Source of the DNA: an uncultured Lachnospiraceae bacterium
GTDB taxonomy: Bacteria > Bacillota > Clostridia > Lachnospirales > Lachnospiraceae
Direction of reading: 5' to 3'
DNA length: 64,000 bases
Assembly: GCA_910586255.1 (NCBI GenBank)
Contig: CAJUHR010000004.1
Location: 27,702 to 91,701, forward strand
A model generated the notes under the pieces. It saw only the letters and a program-made list of their open reading frames with translations, searched no databases and was not told where the DNA came from. A program made the translations under genes and the position numbers. Positions 9,502 through 18,794 of the stretch are shown one piece after another. Numbering within the stretch: the first letter of the stretch is position 1; each line of letters begins with the position of its first letter.

Positions 9502-10824
9502 ATGATGAAAAAGGTTGTAAAGTTTGGCGGAAGTTCCCTGGCCAGCACCAGGCAGTTTAAGAAGGCAGGCGAGATCATCCGGTCGGATAAGACCAGACGG
9601 TATGTGATCCCCTCGGCGCCGGGGAAGCGCAATGATAAGGATGAGAAGGTGACGGATATGCTGTACGCCTGTTATGACGCGGCCAGCACAGGCGTTGCCT
9701 ATAAGAAGCTGCTGAACCGGATCAAGGATCGCTACATGGAGATCATCAATGGACTGGATTTGAACCTGAACCTGGATTTTGAGTTTGACCGGATCGAGGA
9801 GAATTTCGTCAAGGGGATCGGACGGGACTACGCGGCTTCCCGGGGAGAGTATTTAAATGGTCTGGTGATGGCCAATTATCTGGGATACGAATTTATCGAT
9901 GCGGCAGAGGTTATCTTTTTTGACGACCAGGGAAATTTTGAGGCGGATTTCACCAACAGGGAGCTGGGAGAGCGGCTGGAGCATGTGGAGCGGGCGGTGA
10001 TCCCGGGCTTTTACGGCGCCATGCATGACGGGACTATCAAAACCTTTTCCCGGGGCGGCTCGGATGTGACCGGATCCATTGTGGCCAAGGCGATCCATGC
10101 GGATCTGTATGAGAACTGGACCGATGTGTCAGGCTTTTTGGTGGCGGATCCACGGATCGTATCCGAACCGGAGGTGATTGAGACTATCACCTACAAGGAG
10201 CTTAGGGAGCTGGCCTATATGGGGGCCAGCGTGCTGCACGAGGATGCGATTTTTCCGGTGAGAAGGGAAGGGATTCCCATCAATATCCGCAACACCAACA
10301 AGCCCCAGGACAAGGGAACCCTGATTGTGGAGAGCACCTGCAGAAAGCCCCGCTACACCATCACCGGAATTGCCGGAAAGAAGGGATTTTGCGCCATCAA
10401 TATTGAGAAGGCCATGATGAATGCGGAGGTGGGCTTTGGGAGAAAGGTGCTGGAGGTATTTGAAAAGTACGGCATTTCCTTTGAGCACATGCCCTCCGGC
10501 ATAGATACCATGACCATCATGGTCCATCAGGATGAATTTGAGGAGTATGAGCAGTCGGTGATTGCAGGGATCCACCGGGCTGTAGAGCCGGACAGTGTGG
10601 ATCTGGAGTCGGATCTGGCTCTTATCGCCGTGGTGGGACGGGGAATGAAGGGCACCAGGGGAACCGTGGGAAGAATCTTTTCCGCTTTGGCACATGCCCG
10701 GATCAACGTGAAGATGATTGACCAGGGTTCCAGCGAGCTGAATATTATAATCGGTGTCAAGAATGTGGATTTTGAGACGGCAATCAAGGCCATCTATGAT
10801 ATTTTTATTACAGCAGAGATATAA
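9502..10824 (+). CDS. lysC: Aspartate kinase
   Basis: The enzyme phosphorylates L-aspartate, the first step toward lysine, threonine and methionine. The N-terminus VVKFGGSSLAS is the canonical kinase signature. SRGGSDVTGSI near residue 195 and TDVSGFLVADPR near 213 form the substrate and nucleotide sites. The C-terminal 150 residues hold two ACT domains (GFCAINIEKAMMN; IAVVGRGMKGTRGTVGRIF), which normally bind inhibitory amino acids. The length of 440 fits monofunctional class enzymes. The start could be 9502 or 9505, with 9505 slightly better spaced from GGAGAGG. It lies 22 bp after purL and is likely co-transcribed. Confidence 0.95.
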   Translation: MMKKVVKFGGSSLASTRQFKKAGEIIRSDKTRRYVIPSAPGKRNDKDEKVTDMLYACYDAASTGVAYKKLLNRIKDRYMEIINGLDLNLNLDFEFDRIEENFVKGIGRDYAASRGEYLNGLVMANYLGYEFIDAAEVIFFDDQGNFEADFTNRELGERLEHVERAVIPGFYGAMHDGTIKTFSRGGSDVTGSIVAKAIHADLYENWTDVSGFLVADPRIVSEPEVIETITYKELRELAYMGASVLHEDAIFPVRREGIPINIRNTNKPQDKGTLIVESTCRKPRYTITGIAGKKGFCAINIEKAMMNAEVGFGRKVLEVFEKYGISFEHMPSGIDTMTIMVHQDEFEEYEQSVIAGIHRAVEPDSVDLESDLALIAVVGRGMKGTRGTVGRIFSALAHARINVKMIDQGSSELNIIIGVKNVDFETAIKAIYDIFITAEI

Positions 10825-10836
10825 TGGAGTGTAAAG

Positions 10837-10866
10837 AAGGGAGTCCGGTTTGCCGGGCTCCTTTGA
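10837..10866 (+). terminator. Terminator after aspartokinase
   Basis: GGGAGTCCGG and CCGGGCTCCT pair with one internal wobble around a TTTG loop. The T-stretch behind is short and interrupted (CTTTGATT), so efficiency is uncertain. It ends the purL-lysC unit. Confidence 0.6.
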
Positions 10867-10975
10867 TTATGGCTGTTTATGGCTTGTCTGCTCAATTTGT
10901 CCTTTCTAAACGAAAACAGATGTGGTATACTTATATTGTTATACGGTTGGAGAATCTGTCCGAAGGGAGAGGGTT

Positions 10976-13012
10976 ATGGACGGTTTGTACAAAGCCAGGC
11001 GGACATTTTTTTTGGAAATTGTACTGGCCGCGGCATTTTTGTCAGTCAGCTGCGCCGGGCCGTCTACCCGGGTGCTGCCCCGGGAGAGCAGGGAGGAGCT
11101 GGCGGAGCCAGAGGAGCTTTTGGTTCTTGAGGAGGGGAATCCCTTTTATCTTCAGGAGGAGCTTGACTTTTTGGCTGGCCTTCCTTGTGTGGCAGGAAGC
11201 GAGAGGGAGAGGGAGTGCACGCGTTATATCCGGCAGCTTCTGGAGGATTATGGATATGATGTGACATTGCAGGGCTTTCTGTATGAGGAGGGATCCGGGG
11301 AGGGGAAAAGGACAGGGACCAATGTGGTTGCTGTGAGACAGGCGGAGAATCGGGAGGCTGACATTCTGATCGTGGCTGCCCACCATGATACCCTTCCCTA
11401 CAGCCCGGGAGCCGGTGACAGCGCTTGTGGCGTGGCAGTGCTTCTGGAGATGGCCAGGCTGCTTTCCCGGCTTCCCACGGATACGGAGCTTCGCTTTGTC
11501 AGCTTTTCCGGCTATGTGGATCAGCAGGCAGGATGCCGGTATTATGTGGATTCTCTGGTGGAGAGAGAGAAGGAGCGGGTGATCGGAGCTGTCCTGCTGG
11601 ACGAGATGGGATTTCGTCTGGACGGTAGTATGATTCTGGCCACGGAGGATGGCCGTCCTACGCTGCTTGGCGACAGTATTCAGGATGCGGGGAGAGAGCT
11701 TTTGGGGGAAAGCTGGTCCTACACCGGAAAAGAGACGGGAGGACACAGTCGGTTCGTGCGGGGCAGGGTTCCGGCAGTGTCTGTCAGGCAGCAGAGGGAG
11801 TCCTTTGAAAGCGGCTCCCGTTTTGACAGGCCAGGGCTTGTGAACATAGAACGTCTGGCGCAGGTGGTCAATGTATTGAGCCGTGCAGTGTCGGATATTA
11901 TGAGTCCGGATACCCCGTCTATGGTGGCAAAATCCCGCCATTACAATCATTTGCGAGACAGAGCGGCTGTTGAGTATGCCGGGTTGCCGCTTCCCTTTGG
12001 GGAGACGATTGCTCAGACAGAAACCCGCCTTGGAGTGGAAGGCTCTCTGGCTTCGGAAAATACGGACAATGAGGGAAAGCTTATCCAGTCGTATCAGTAT
12101 CTGGTAAAGTGGTTTGGCGTAGATCAGCCCCTTTTTACCAATTACTATTATAGCAGCGGCAGGCTGGAATTTGTGTCCGTTGACGGGGATGGAGCCGGTG
12201 TGGAGCTCTCGGAAATGACAGGACGGATAAAGTCCGTTTATGGGGAACCAGTGCAAAGAAGTGAAGGGCCGGAGGGAACGGAGTTTGTCTGGCAGGATGG
12301 GATCAGCAGGACAGATATCTCCCTTAGTCCGGAAGGGGACGGATATCGTCTGGTGCTTCGGGAATACCGGCCAAAGAAGCAGCTGCTTGACAGCTATGAG
12401 ATCTCTCCTCCTGCGGGACTCAATCCCCAGATGGGGCTGGGGCGCAGGGAGGGAGAGGAGCTTGGGGCGCAGGATTCCAGAGCGAATGTGCTTCTGACGC
12501 TGGTGCGCCAGCTTCTCCCTCTGGGTAATGAGCCAAATCTCATCCGGGTTGATTTGTACACAGATGGGATTGGCATGACACAAACCAGCCTGGATGTGAT
12601 TTTGCCGGAAGAAGGCGATGGAATCCAGGCAAATCCGGCCTTTGTCTGGGGCTTTGATCTTGAGGATGCCTTAACAAGAGACGGAAAATGGCGCAATGAG
12701 ACGGACATGGCGCGTCAGATTCTTCTGCTTTACGGAGAGATGCTTGGCCATACCGGACCCTATGGAACCGCTTTTGCAGAGGAATTTCCGGAAGAAGACG
12801 GTTCTGTGGAGCAGGTTCTGACCGGCTTAAAGCCAGGGGATATTCCGGAGCCCCTGCCGGATTTTAAGGAGAGCTTTATGTGGTTTGTACTGACAGACCA
12901 GACAGAGGAGGCGGACGGTGAATGGGGAGCGAGGATCCAATTCTTTTATCAATATGAAGAATTGGCCGCATATCGGACGCTGATACGGAACAACCTTAAG
13001 ATAGATCCATAA
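10976..13012 (+). CDS. M28-peptidase-like lipoprotein, probably atypical active site
   Basis: The start is chosen at 10976 because GAAGGGAGAGGG precedes it and the resulting N-terminus is a lipoprotein signal (hydrophobic stretch, then LSVSC with lipid-acceptor Cys26). A putative extended -10 TATACT lies at 10926-10931. Residues about 60-290 resemble the M28 aminopeptidase fold: IVAAHHDTLPYS, GAGDSACGVAVLLEMARLL, LLDEMGF and a late GGHSRFV. The usual Glu-Glu pair in the F-x-GEE segment is replaced by FSGYVDQQAG, so the catalytic/metal-bridging glutamates appear to be missing. The C-terminal half (about 380 residues) is unrecognised. It would sit on the outer face of the membrane. A protease or a metal/peptide-binding derivative are both possible. 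Confidence 0.7.
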   Translation: MDGLYKARRTFFLEIVLAAAFLSVSCAGPSTRVLPRESREELAEPEELLVLEEGNPFYLQEELDFLAGLPCVAGSERERECTRYIRQLLEDYGYDVTLQGFLYEEGSGEGKRTGTNVVAVRQAENREADILIVAAHHDTLPYSPGAGDSACGVAVLLEMARLLSRLPTDTELRFVSFSGYVDQQAGCRYYVDSLVEREKERVIGAVLLDEMGFRLDGSMILATEDGRPTLLGDSIQDAGRELLGESWSYTGKETGGHSRFVRGRVPAVSVRQQRESFESGSRFDRPGLVNIERLAQVVNVLSRAVSDIMSPDTPSMVAKSRHYNHLRDRAAVEYAGLPLPFGETIAQTETRLGVEGSLASENTDNEGKLIQSYQYLVKWFGVDQPLFTNYYYSSGRLEFVSVDGDGAGVELSEMTGRIKSVYGEPVQRSEGPEGTEFVWQDGISRTDISLSPEGDGYRLVLREYRPKKQLLDSYEISPPAGLNPQMGLGRREGEELGAQDSRANVLLTLVRQLLPLGNEPNLIRVDLYTDGIGMTQTSLDVILPEEGDGIQANPAFVWGFDLEDALTRDGKWRNETDMARQILLLYGEMLGHTGPYGTAFAEEFPEEDGSVEQVLTGLKPGDIPEPLPDFKESFMWFVLTDQTEEADGEWGARIQFFYQYEELAAYRTLIRNNLKIDP

Positions 13013-13041
13013 GAACATGCAGATTTGGAGGTAAATAAGGG

Positions 13042-14559
13042 ATGTTGGAGAAAATTGATTTGTCAAGAACCGTGGAGAAGGAAGTATACAAAAAGGTTCA
13101 AGGGGAGGAAGGGGCAAAGTTAGGACAGCTTCAAAGGCGTTTAAAGGAGGCGGGGATCCCGGTGCTGATCCTGTTTGAGGGTATGGGGGCAGCAGGCAAG
13201 GGAACCCAGATCAACCGTCTGATACAGGCTCTGGATCCCAGAGGTTTTGACGTATATGCCAGCAACCGTCCCACAGAGGAAGAGGTTCTGCGGCCGTTTC
13301 TGTGGAAGTTCTGGACGGTGACGCCGGAGAACGGTCGGATTGCCATCTACGACCGGAGCTGGTATCAGAAGGTGCTGATTGACCGTTTTGACAAGGTCAC
13401 AAAGAAAAAGGAGATTCCGGAAGCATTCCGAGATATCTGTTCCTTTGAAAAGCAGCTCAGTGACGGGGGTGCGGTGATCATCAAGCTGTTTTTGTATATC
13501 TCCCAGGAGGAGCAGAAAAAGCGTTTTAAGAAGCTGGAAAAATCTGTGGAGACCAAGTGGCATGTAAGTGAGGGCGACTGGGACAGAAACCGCAGGTATG
13601 AGGAGTATCTTCAGATCAATGAGGAGATGCTGGAGCGGACGGATACAGAGTTTGCCCCGTGGACAATCATTGAGGCCACGGATAAGAACTATGCGGCTAT
13701 GAAAATATTAAAATCTGTGACAGAGCGGCTGGAGAAGGCATTGGAGGAAAAGGCGGCAAAGAAGGCGGCTCAGAAGGTTAATTCGGGGATTTCTCTGGAC
13801 GCGGGAAGCCGCTATCAGAACGGTGTTTTGTCTGGCGTGGATTTATCCAGGGCCCTGACCAGGGAGGAATATAAGCAGAAGCTCGACAAGCTGCAAAAGC
13901 GGCTGGAGATCCTTCACAGTGATATTTACCGGCTGAGGATTCCTGTGGTGTTAGGCTTTGAGGGCTGGGATGCAGGGGGCAAGGGCGGAGCCATCAAACG
14001 TTTGACCAGCCATATGGATCCCAGAGGCTATCAGGTATGTCCCACAGCCTCTCCCAATGATATTGAGAAAAAGCACCATTATCTGTGGCGTTTCTGGAAC
14101 AAGGTGCCCAAGGCAGGCCATGTGGCTATTTTTGACCGAACCTGGTACGGACGGGTGATGGTGGAACGGATCGAGGGCTTCTGTACGGAGGATGACTGGA
14201 AACGGGCCTATCAGGAGATCAATGAGATGGAGGCCCATATGGCCAATGCAGGGGCTGTGGTGCTGAAATTCTGGCTTCACATTGACAAGGATGAGCAGGA
14301 GCGGCGGTTTAAGGAGCGGATGGAGATTCCGGAAAAGCAGTGGAAGATCACCGATGAGGACTGGCGCAACCGGGAGAAATGGGATCAGTACGAGATCGCT
14401 GTCAATGAGATGCTGGTGCGCACCTCCACCACCTATGCACCGTGGATTGTAGTGGAGGGAAACAACAAGTATTATGCCCGGGTGAAGGTGCTTCAGACCG
14501 TGGTGGATGCCTTGGAGGAGAAGATTCGCCAGGTGAAGAAGGAAAGAAGCCAGGATTAA
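13042..14559 (+). CDS. pap: Polyphosphate:AMP phosphotransferase (two-domain PPK2, class II)
   Basis: This protein has two tandem PPK2 domains. The family uses polyphosphate to phosphorylate AMP to ADP in the cytosol. The N-terminal copy has Walker A EGMGAAGKGTQ (about residues 46-56) and YDRSWYQKV. The C-terminal copy has EGWDAGGKGGAIKRL and FDRTWYGRVMVERI. The Asp of the canonical GxDAAGKG loop is kept only in the C-terminal copy (Gly in the N-terminal one). This fits the known pattern in which the C-terminal half is the active one. The length of 505 is usual. The start at 13042 follows GGAGGT. It lies 29 bp after the lipoprotein gene and is probably in the same unit. Confidence 0.92.
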   Translation: MLEKIDLSRTVEKEVYKKVQGEEGAKLGQLQRRLKEAGIPVLILFEGMGAAGKGTQINRLIQALDPRGFDVYASNRPTEEEVLRPFLWKFWTVTPENGRIAIYDRSWYQKVLIDRFDKVTKKKEIPEAFRDICSFEKQLSDGGAVIIKLFLYISQEEQKKRFKKLEKSVETKWHVSEGDWDRNRRYEEYLQINEEMLERTDTEFAPWTIIEATDKNYAAMKILKSVTERLEKALEEKAAKKAAQKVNSGISLDAGSRYQNGVLSGVDLSRALTREEYKQKLDKLQKRLEILHSDIYRLRIPVVLGFEGWDAGGKGGAIKRLTSHMDPRGYQVCPTASPNDIEKKHHYLWRFWNKVPKAGHVAIFDRTWYGRVMVERIEGFCTEDDWKRAYQEINEMEAHMANAGAVVLKFWLHIDKDEQERRFKERMEIPEKQWKITDEDWRNREKWDQYEIAVNEMLVRTSTTYAPWIVVEGNNKYYARVKVLQTVVDALEEKIRQVKKERSQD

Positions 14560-14619
14560 GATTCTCCCGGAACGAAAAAAGAAGGGGCGGCAGCCGGGAA
14601 AACGCAGAACAGGAAAATT

Positions 14620-15876
14620 ATGAGCAATGTGGCGATTATCGGCGGCGGCGCGGCAGGAATGATGGCGGCCGCCGCCGCTGCTAAGGCCGGACATCAGGTC
14701 CGGCTGTACGAGAAAAATGAAAAGCTGGGCAAAAAGCTTTATATCACCGGCAAGGGACGGTGCAACCTGACCAATGCCTGCGAGACGGAAGAATTGTTTG
14801 ACGCGGTTATCCATAACCCCAAATTCTTATACAGCAGCTTTTATGCCTTTACCAACCAGAATGTGATGGATTTTGTTAAGGTGCACGGGTGTCCCTTAAA
14901 GACAGAGCGGGGAAACCGGGTATTTCCCCTTTCGGATAAGTCCTCGGATGTGATCAGGGCCTTTTCCCGGGCCTTAAAGGAGCTTGGCGTGTCCGTCTGT
15001 CTGGGGGAGGAGGTGGAGAGCCTCTCCTGGGAGGAAGGGCGGATGAAAGGACTTATTTTGAAAAAGGGAGGGCGTTTTGTTGCGGCGGACCGGGTTGTGG
15101 TGGCCACGGGAGGCCTCTCTTATCCCTCCACCGGCTCTACCGGCGATGGCTATCGGTTTGCACGCCAGACAGGCCATAAGGTGACAAAACTGAACCCGGC
15201 CCTGGTTCCCCTGGAGGTGAGAGAGCTTTCACAGGTAAAGGCGCTTCAGGGGCTCTCCCTGCGGAATGTAAGGATACAGGTGCTTTTGGGGAAAAAGGTT
15301 CTGTACGAGGATTTTGGGGAAATGCTGTTTACTCATTTCGGGGTCAGCGGCCCGGTAATCCTGTCTGCCAGCAGCTATGTGGCCAGAGAGCTTTTAAAAG
15401 GGGAGCTGGTCCTGTCTGTGGATCTGAAGCCGGCTCTTGATAGGGAGCAGTTAGACGGGCGGCTTGTGCGGGACTTTCAGGAGATGAAAAACAGGCAGTA
15501 TAAAAATGCTCTGTCCCGGCTTCTGCCCTCAAAGATGATTCCTGTCATTGTGGAGCGAAGCGGGATTTTGCCGGAAAAGCCGGTCAATGAGATTACCCGG
15601 GAGGAGAGAAAGGCTCTGGCAGATTGTCTTAAGGATTTCCGTCTGACATTGACCGGGCTTCGGGATTACCGGGAGGCGATTATCACCCAGGGCGGCGTCT
15701 CGGTGGGGCAGGTAAACCCGGGCACTATGGAGTCAAAGCTGGTTGAGGGGCTCTATTTTGCCGGGGAGGTGCTGGACTTGGATGCAATGACAGGGGGATA
15801 TAATTTACAGATCGCCTTCTCCACAGGATATCTGGCCGGCATGTGCGCGGGGCAGGACAAAGAAAATAAAGGATAG
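14620..15876 (+). CDS. BaiN/HI0933-family flavoprotein (NAD(P)/FAD-dependent oxidoreductase)
   Basis: The N-terminus VAIIGGGAAGMMAA is the FAD ADP-binding motif. It is followed by the family-specific KLGKKLYITGKGRCNLTN segment. VVVATGGLSYPSTGSTGDG is the second dinucleotide-contact region, and the C-terminal TQGGVSVGQVNPGTMESK / GGYNLQIAFSTG closes the FAD site. The 418-residue length is normal. The HI0933 family includes the bile-acid 3-dehydro reductase-like BaiN, but most members have no proven substrate, so bile-acid activity should not be assumed. It lies 61 bp after pap and 46 bp before cmk, as in many clostridia. The ribosome-binding site is weak (ACAGGAAA). Confidence 0.88.
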   Translation: MSNVAIIGGGAAGMMAAAAAAKAGHQVRLYEKNEKLGKKLYITGKGRCNLTNACETEELFDAVIHNPKFLYSSFYAFTNQNVMDFVKVHGCPLKTERGNRVFPLSDKSSDVIRAFSRALKELGVSVCLGEEVESLSWEEGRMKGLILKKGGRFVAADRVVVATGGLSYPSTGSTGDGYRFARQTGHKVTKLNPALVPLEVRELSQVKALQGLSLRNVRIQVLLGKKVLYEDFGEMLFTHFGVSGPVILSASSYVARELLKGELVLSVDLKPALDREQLDGRLVRDFQEMKNRQYKNALSRLLPSKMIPVIVERSGILPEKPVNEITREERKALADCLKDFRLTLTGLRDYREAIITQGGVSVGQVNPGTMESKLVEGLYFAGEVLDLDAMTGGYNLQIAFSTGYLAGMCAGQDKENKG

Positions 15877-15921
15877 CAGTTTTCGGCAGTCAGAAAGCTA
15901 TCTCAAAGGAGTGAAGAAATC

Positions 15922-16605
15922 ATGGAAAAACAAGCTTTTAATATTGCGGTGGACGGACCGGCCGGAGCCGGAAAGAGCACCATTGCCCGGCTGGTGGCCG
16001 AAAGGCTGGGCTTTGTCTATGTGGATACGGGAGCCATGTACCGGGCCATTGCCCTTTTTTGTCTGCGGAGGGAGATTGCTTTGGAGGATGAGGCTCAGGT
16101 GTCATCAGCCGTTTCTGAGGCAAGGATCACTATCAGCCATCAGGACGGGGTGCAGCAGGTGATGCTGAATGGAGAGAATGTATCAGGCCTGATCCGCACA
16201 GAGCAGGTAGGGAACACCGCCTCTACCATAAGTGCTTACCCGGCAGTGCGGGCCCATCTTTTGAATCTGCAGCGGGAGCTGGCTGCCAGCACCAATGTGA
16301 TTATGGATGGAAGAGATATTGGCACTTGTGTGCTTCCAAAGGCTCAGACGAAGATTTACCTGACTGCAAGTCCGAAAGTTCGGGCTATGAGACGCTTTAA
16401 GGAGCTGAAAGAAAAAGGTGTGATGTGTAATTTACAGGAAATTGAGCAAGATATTATAGAAAGGGACCAGAAGGACATGAACCGCCTGATTGCTCCTCTT
16501 AAGCAGGCAGAGGACGCGGTGTTTGTGGACGGCTCGGATATGACCATTGAAGAGGTGGTGTCTGCCATTATCCGGGCAGCAAAGCTTCATGGACTTGTGG
16601 TATAA
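15922..16605 (+). CDS. cmk: Cytidylate kinase
   Basis: It phosphorylates CMP and dCMP for nucleotide salvage. The N-terminus IAVDGPAGAGKSTIARLVA contains the P-loop, and VDTGAMYRAIA and MDGRDIGTCVLP are the CMP-binding signatures. The length of 227 is standard. The start follows AAAGGAGTG. It leads the conserved string cmk-ispH-S1 protein, and only 8 bp separate it from ispH. Confidence 0.96.
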   Translation: MEKQAFNIAVDGPAGAGKSTIARLVAERLGFVYVDTGAMYRAIALFCLRREIALEDEAQVSSAVSEARITISHQDGVQQVMLNGENVSGLIRTEQVGNTASTISAYPAVRAHLLNLQRELAASTNVIMDGRDIGTCVLPKAQTKIYLTASPKVRAMRRFKELKEKGVMCNLQEIEQDIIERDQKDMNRLIAPLKQAEDAVFVDGSDMTIEEVVSAIIRAAKLHGLVV

Positions 16606-16613
16606 TCTGGCGT

Positions 16614-17462
16614 ATGGAAGTGATTGTTGCAAAGACTGCTGGTTTTTGCTTTGGAGTAAGGCGGGCAGTGGAACAGGTGTATGAACAGATCCAACAGGCA
16701 AAAGAGCCGGTTTTCACCTATGGTCCTATCATCCATAATCAGGAGGTGGTCAGGGACTTGGAAGAAAAAGGCGTCCGGGTGCTGAATACAAGGGAAGAGC
16801 TTCAGAACCTGAAAGAAGGGATTGTGATTATACGCTCTCACGGTGTGGGAAGGGAAGTCTATGACATTCTGGAAAGGAACGGGATCCCCATCATTGATGC
16901 CACCTGCCCTTTTGTGAAAAAAATTCACCGGATTGTCAGAGAACAGGAGGAAAAGGGAAGGCGGATTATCATTGTAGGCGACCCGGTCCATCCGGAGGTA
17001 CAGGGAATCCGGGGATGGGCCGGGGCAGAAACCTTTGTGATTCAGGATGCATCACAGATCGAAAATTTGCCGGTAAAGCCGGAAGAACAACTGTGTATAG
17101 TGGCGCAGACGACATTTAATTACAATAAATTTAAAGATTTAGTTGAAAAATTTGAGAAAAAGGGTTATGATATACTTGTTTTAAATACGATTTGCAGTGC
17201 AACTCAGGAAAGACAGGTGGAAGCCAGCCGTATTGCTTCTATGGTGGACGTAATGATTGTCATTGGCGACAAGAAGAGCTCCAATTCTCAGAAGCTCTAC
17301 GAGATATGCCAAAAGAAATGTAAGAACACTTACTTTATCCAGACAGTAGGCGATTTCAATCCTGAATGTATGAATTCTGTGCGCAACGTAGGTATTACAG
17401 CCGGGGCGTCTACCCCGAAACAAATTATCGAGGAGGTTCATGCTAATGCCAGAGCTAAATGA
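16614..17462 (+). CDS. ispH: 4-hydroxy-3-methylbut-2-enyl diphosphate reductase
   Basis: This is the last enzyme of the MEP isoprenoid pathway, an iron-sulfur reductase giving IPP and DMAPP. Cluster cysteines are visible in AGFCFGVRRAV, DATCPFVKKIH and NTICSATQERQ. The substrate-contact histidines lie in IHNQEVV and DPVHPEVQGI. The C-terminal GASTPKQIIEEV is typical. No clear Shine-Dalgarno site precedes the start, and coupling to cmk translation is likely. In many clostridia IspH is fused to the S1 protein. Here the two are separate, with a 17-bp overlap in different frames. Confidence 0.96.
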   Translation: MEVIVAKTAGFCFGVRRAVEQVYEQIQQAKEPVFTYGPIIHNQEVVRDLEEKGVRVLNTREELQNLKEGIVIIRSHGVGREVYDILERNGIPIIDATCPFVKKIHRIVREQEEKGRRIIIVGDPVHPEVQGIRGWAGAETFVIQDASQIENLPVKPEEQLCIVAQTTFNYNKFKDLVEKFEKKGYDILVLNTICSATQERQVEASRIASMVDVMIVIGDKKSSNSQKLYEICQKKCKNTYFIQTVGDFNPECMNSVRNVGITAGASTPKQIIEEVHANARAK

Positions 17463-18579
17463 GTTTGAACAAATGTTAGAGGAGTCTTTAAAGACAATCC
17501 GTACAGGGGAGATCGTCACTGGTAAAGTCATTGATGTCAAAGATGATGAGATTGTCTTGAATATAGGCTACAAGTCCGATGGAATTATCCCGCGCAGTGA
17601 GTATACCAATGAGAACAACGCGGATCTGCGGAATTTGGTTCATGTAGGGGATGAGATGGAAGCCAAGGTGGTGAAGGTCAATGACGGCGAGGGACAGGTG
17701 GCCCTTTCCTACAAGAGACTGGCCATTGACAAGGGCAACAAGCGCTTGGAGGAGGCGTTTAACAACCAGGAGGTTCTGACTGCTAAGGTAACGCAGGTAT
17801 TGGACGGTGGTCTCAGCGTGGAGGTGGAGGGCACCCGGGTGTTTATTCCGGCCAGCTTAGTGTCCGATACTTTTGAGAGAGATTTAACCAAGTATGCGGA
17901 TCAGGAGATCGAGTTTGTGGTCACCGAGTTTAATCCCCGCAGGAGACGGATTATCGGTGACAGAAAGCAGCTGATGGCAGCCCGGAAGGCAGAGATGCAG
18001 AGAGAGCTGTTTGAGCGCATCCAGGTAGGCGATGTGGTGGAAGGCACCGTGAAGAATGTGACGGATTTTGGCGCCTTTATTGATCTTGGCGGAGCAGATG
18101 GTCTGCTTCACATTTCTGAGATGTCCTGGGGCCGGGTGGAGAACCCGAAGAAGGTGTTCAAGACCGGCGATCCTCTGACGGTTCTTATCAAGGACATCAA
18201 TGGGGAGAAGATCGCTCTCAGCTTAAAGTTCCCGGATCAGAATCCCTGGGTCAATGCGGACGAGAAGTACGCCGCCGGAAATATTGTTACCGGCCGGGTG
18301 GCCCGGATGACAGATTTCGGTGCTTTCATTGAACTGGAGCCGGGAGTGGATGCTCTGCTGCACGTATCCCAGATTTCCAGAGAGCATGTGGAGAAGCCCT
18401 CGGATGCTTTAAAGATCGGTCAGCAGATTGAGGCCCGCGTAGTTGATTTTAACGGCGAGGACAGGAAGATCAGCCTGAGCGTTAAGGCTTTGCAGAATAT
18501 GCCGGAGCCGGTTTATGAGGATCCGGATGTGGCGGATGTGGATATTGAGGCTATGGCGGCCTCTGAGGATGTGGAATAA
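17446..18579 (+). CDS. S1-domain RNA-binding protein (ribosomal protein S1-like)
   Basis: Four S1 repeats are visible: KDDEIVLNIGYKSDGIIP; TQVLDGGLSVEVEGTRVFIP; VKNVTDFGAFIDLGGADGLL; and ARMTDFGAFIELEPGVDALL. This architecture matches the Firmicutes S1 homologue (YpfD-like), which binds mRNA and in some species associates with the ribosome. The start at 17446 is preferred over 17440 because AGGAGG at 17431-17436 is then 9 nt away, rather than 3. It is the last gene of the cmk-ispH-S1 string and is followed by a strong terminator. Confidence 0.93.
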   Translation: MPELNEFEQMLEESLKTIRTGEIVTGKVIDVKDDEIVLNIGYKSDGIIPRSEYTNENNADLRNLVHVGDEMEAKVVKVNDGEGQVALSYKRLAIDKGNKRLEEAFNNQEVLTAKVTQVLDGGLSVEVEGTRVFIPASLVSDTFERDLTKYADQEIEFVVTEFNPRRRRIIGDRKQLMAARKAEMQRELFERIQVGDVVEGTVKNVTDFGAFIDLGGADGLLHISEMSWGRVENPKKVFKTGDPLTVLIKDINGEKIALSLKFPDQNPWVNADEKYAAGNIVTGRVARMTDFGAFIELEPGVDALLHVSQISREHVEKPSDALKIGQQIEARVVDFNGEDRKISLSVKALQNMPEPVYEDPDVADVDIEAMAASEDVE

Positions 18580-18597
18580 GATTTGTTTATAAAAGAA

Positions 18598-18632
18598 GGT
18601 TGGAACCGGTGTTTTCGGTTCCGGCCTTTTTT
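18598..18632 (+). terminator. Strong intrinsic terminator after the S1-domain gene
   Basis: An 11-bp stem (18598-18608 with 18616-18626, two G-U pairs) surrounds a 7-nt loop and is followed by six T residues. It closes the cmk-ispH-S1 unit. Confidence 0.9.
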
Positions 18633-18714
18633 CTTCGGAGTATTCCCTTTTTCCAAGTCTATATTTTGTCAGGATGAGGGGGGGAGAATTGTATAACTTT
18701 TTTATAATATATAG

Positions 18715-18747
18715 TTGACATACTATATTATATAATATATAATATAG
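18715..18747 (+). promoter_or_regulatory. Consensus SigA promoter overlapped by a 25-bp palindrome (putative PadR operator)
   Basis: TTGACA (18715-18720), 17 bp, TATAAT (18738-18743) is a perfect consensus promoter. CTATATTATAT (18723-18733) and ATATAATATAG (18737-18747) are exact reverse complements around a 3-bp centre. The dyad therefore covers the spacer and -10 box. PadR-type repressors bind such dyads and often control their own operon, and the first gene downstream is padR-like. A 205-bp leader containing a hairpin element separates promoter and gene. Confidence 0.75.
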
Positions 18748-18794
18748 AAAAATAAATAATATTATATTTTTTGGAGAAACAGAGATCCTGGTTT

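Noticed and set aside
11042..12583. Long 513-codon minus-strand frame opposite the M28-like gene
   Set aside because: It mirrors the GC-rich codon pattern of the real gene, has biased low-sense composition and no domain signature.
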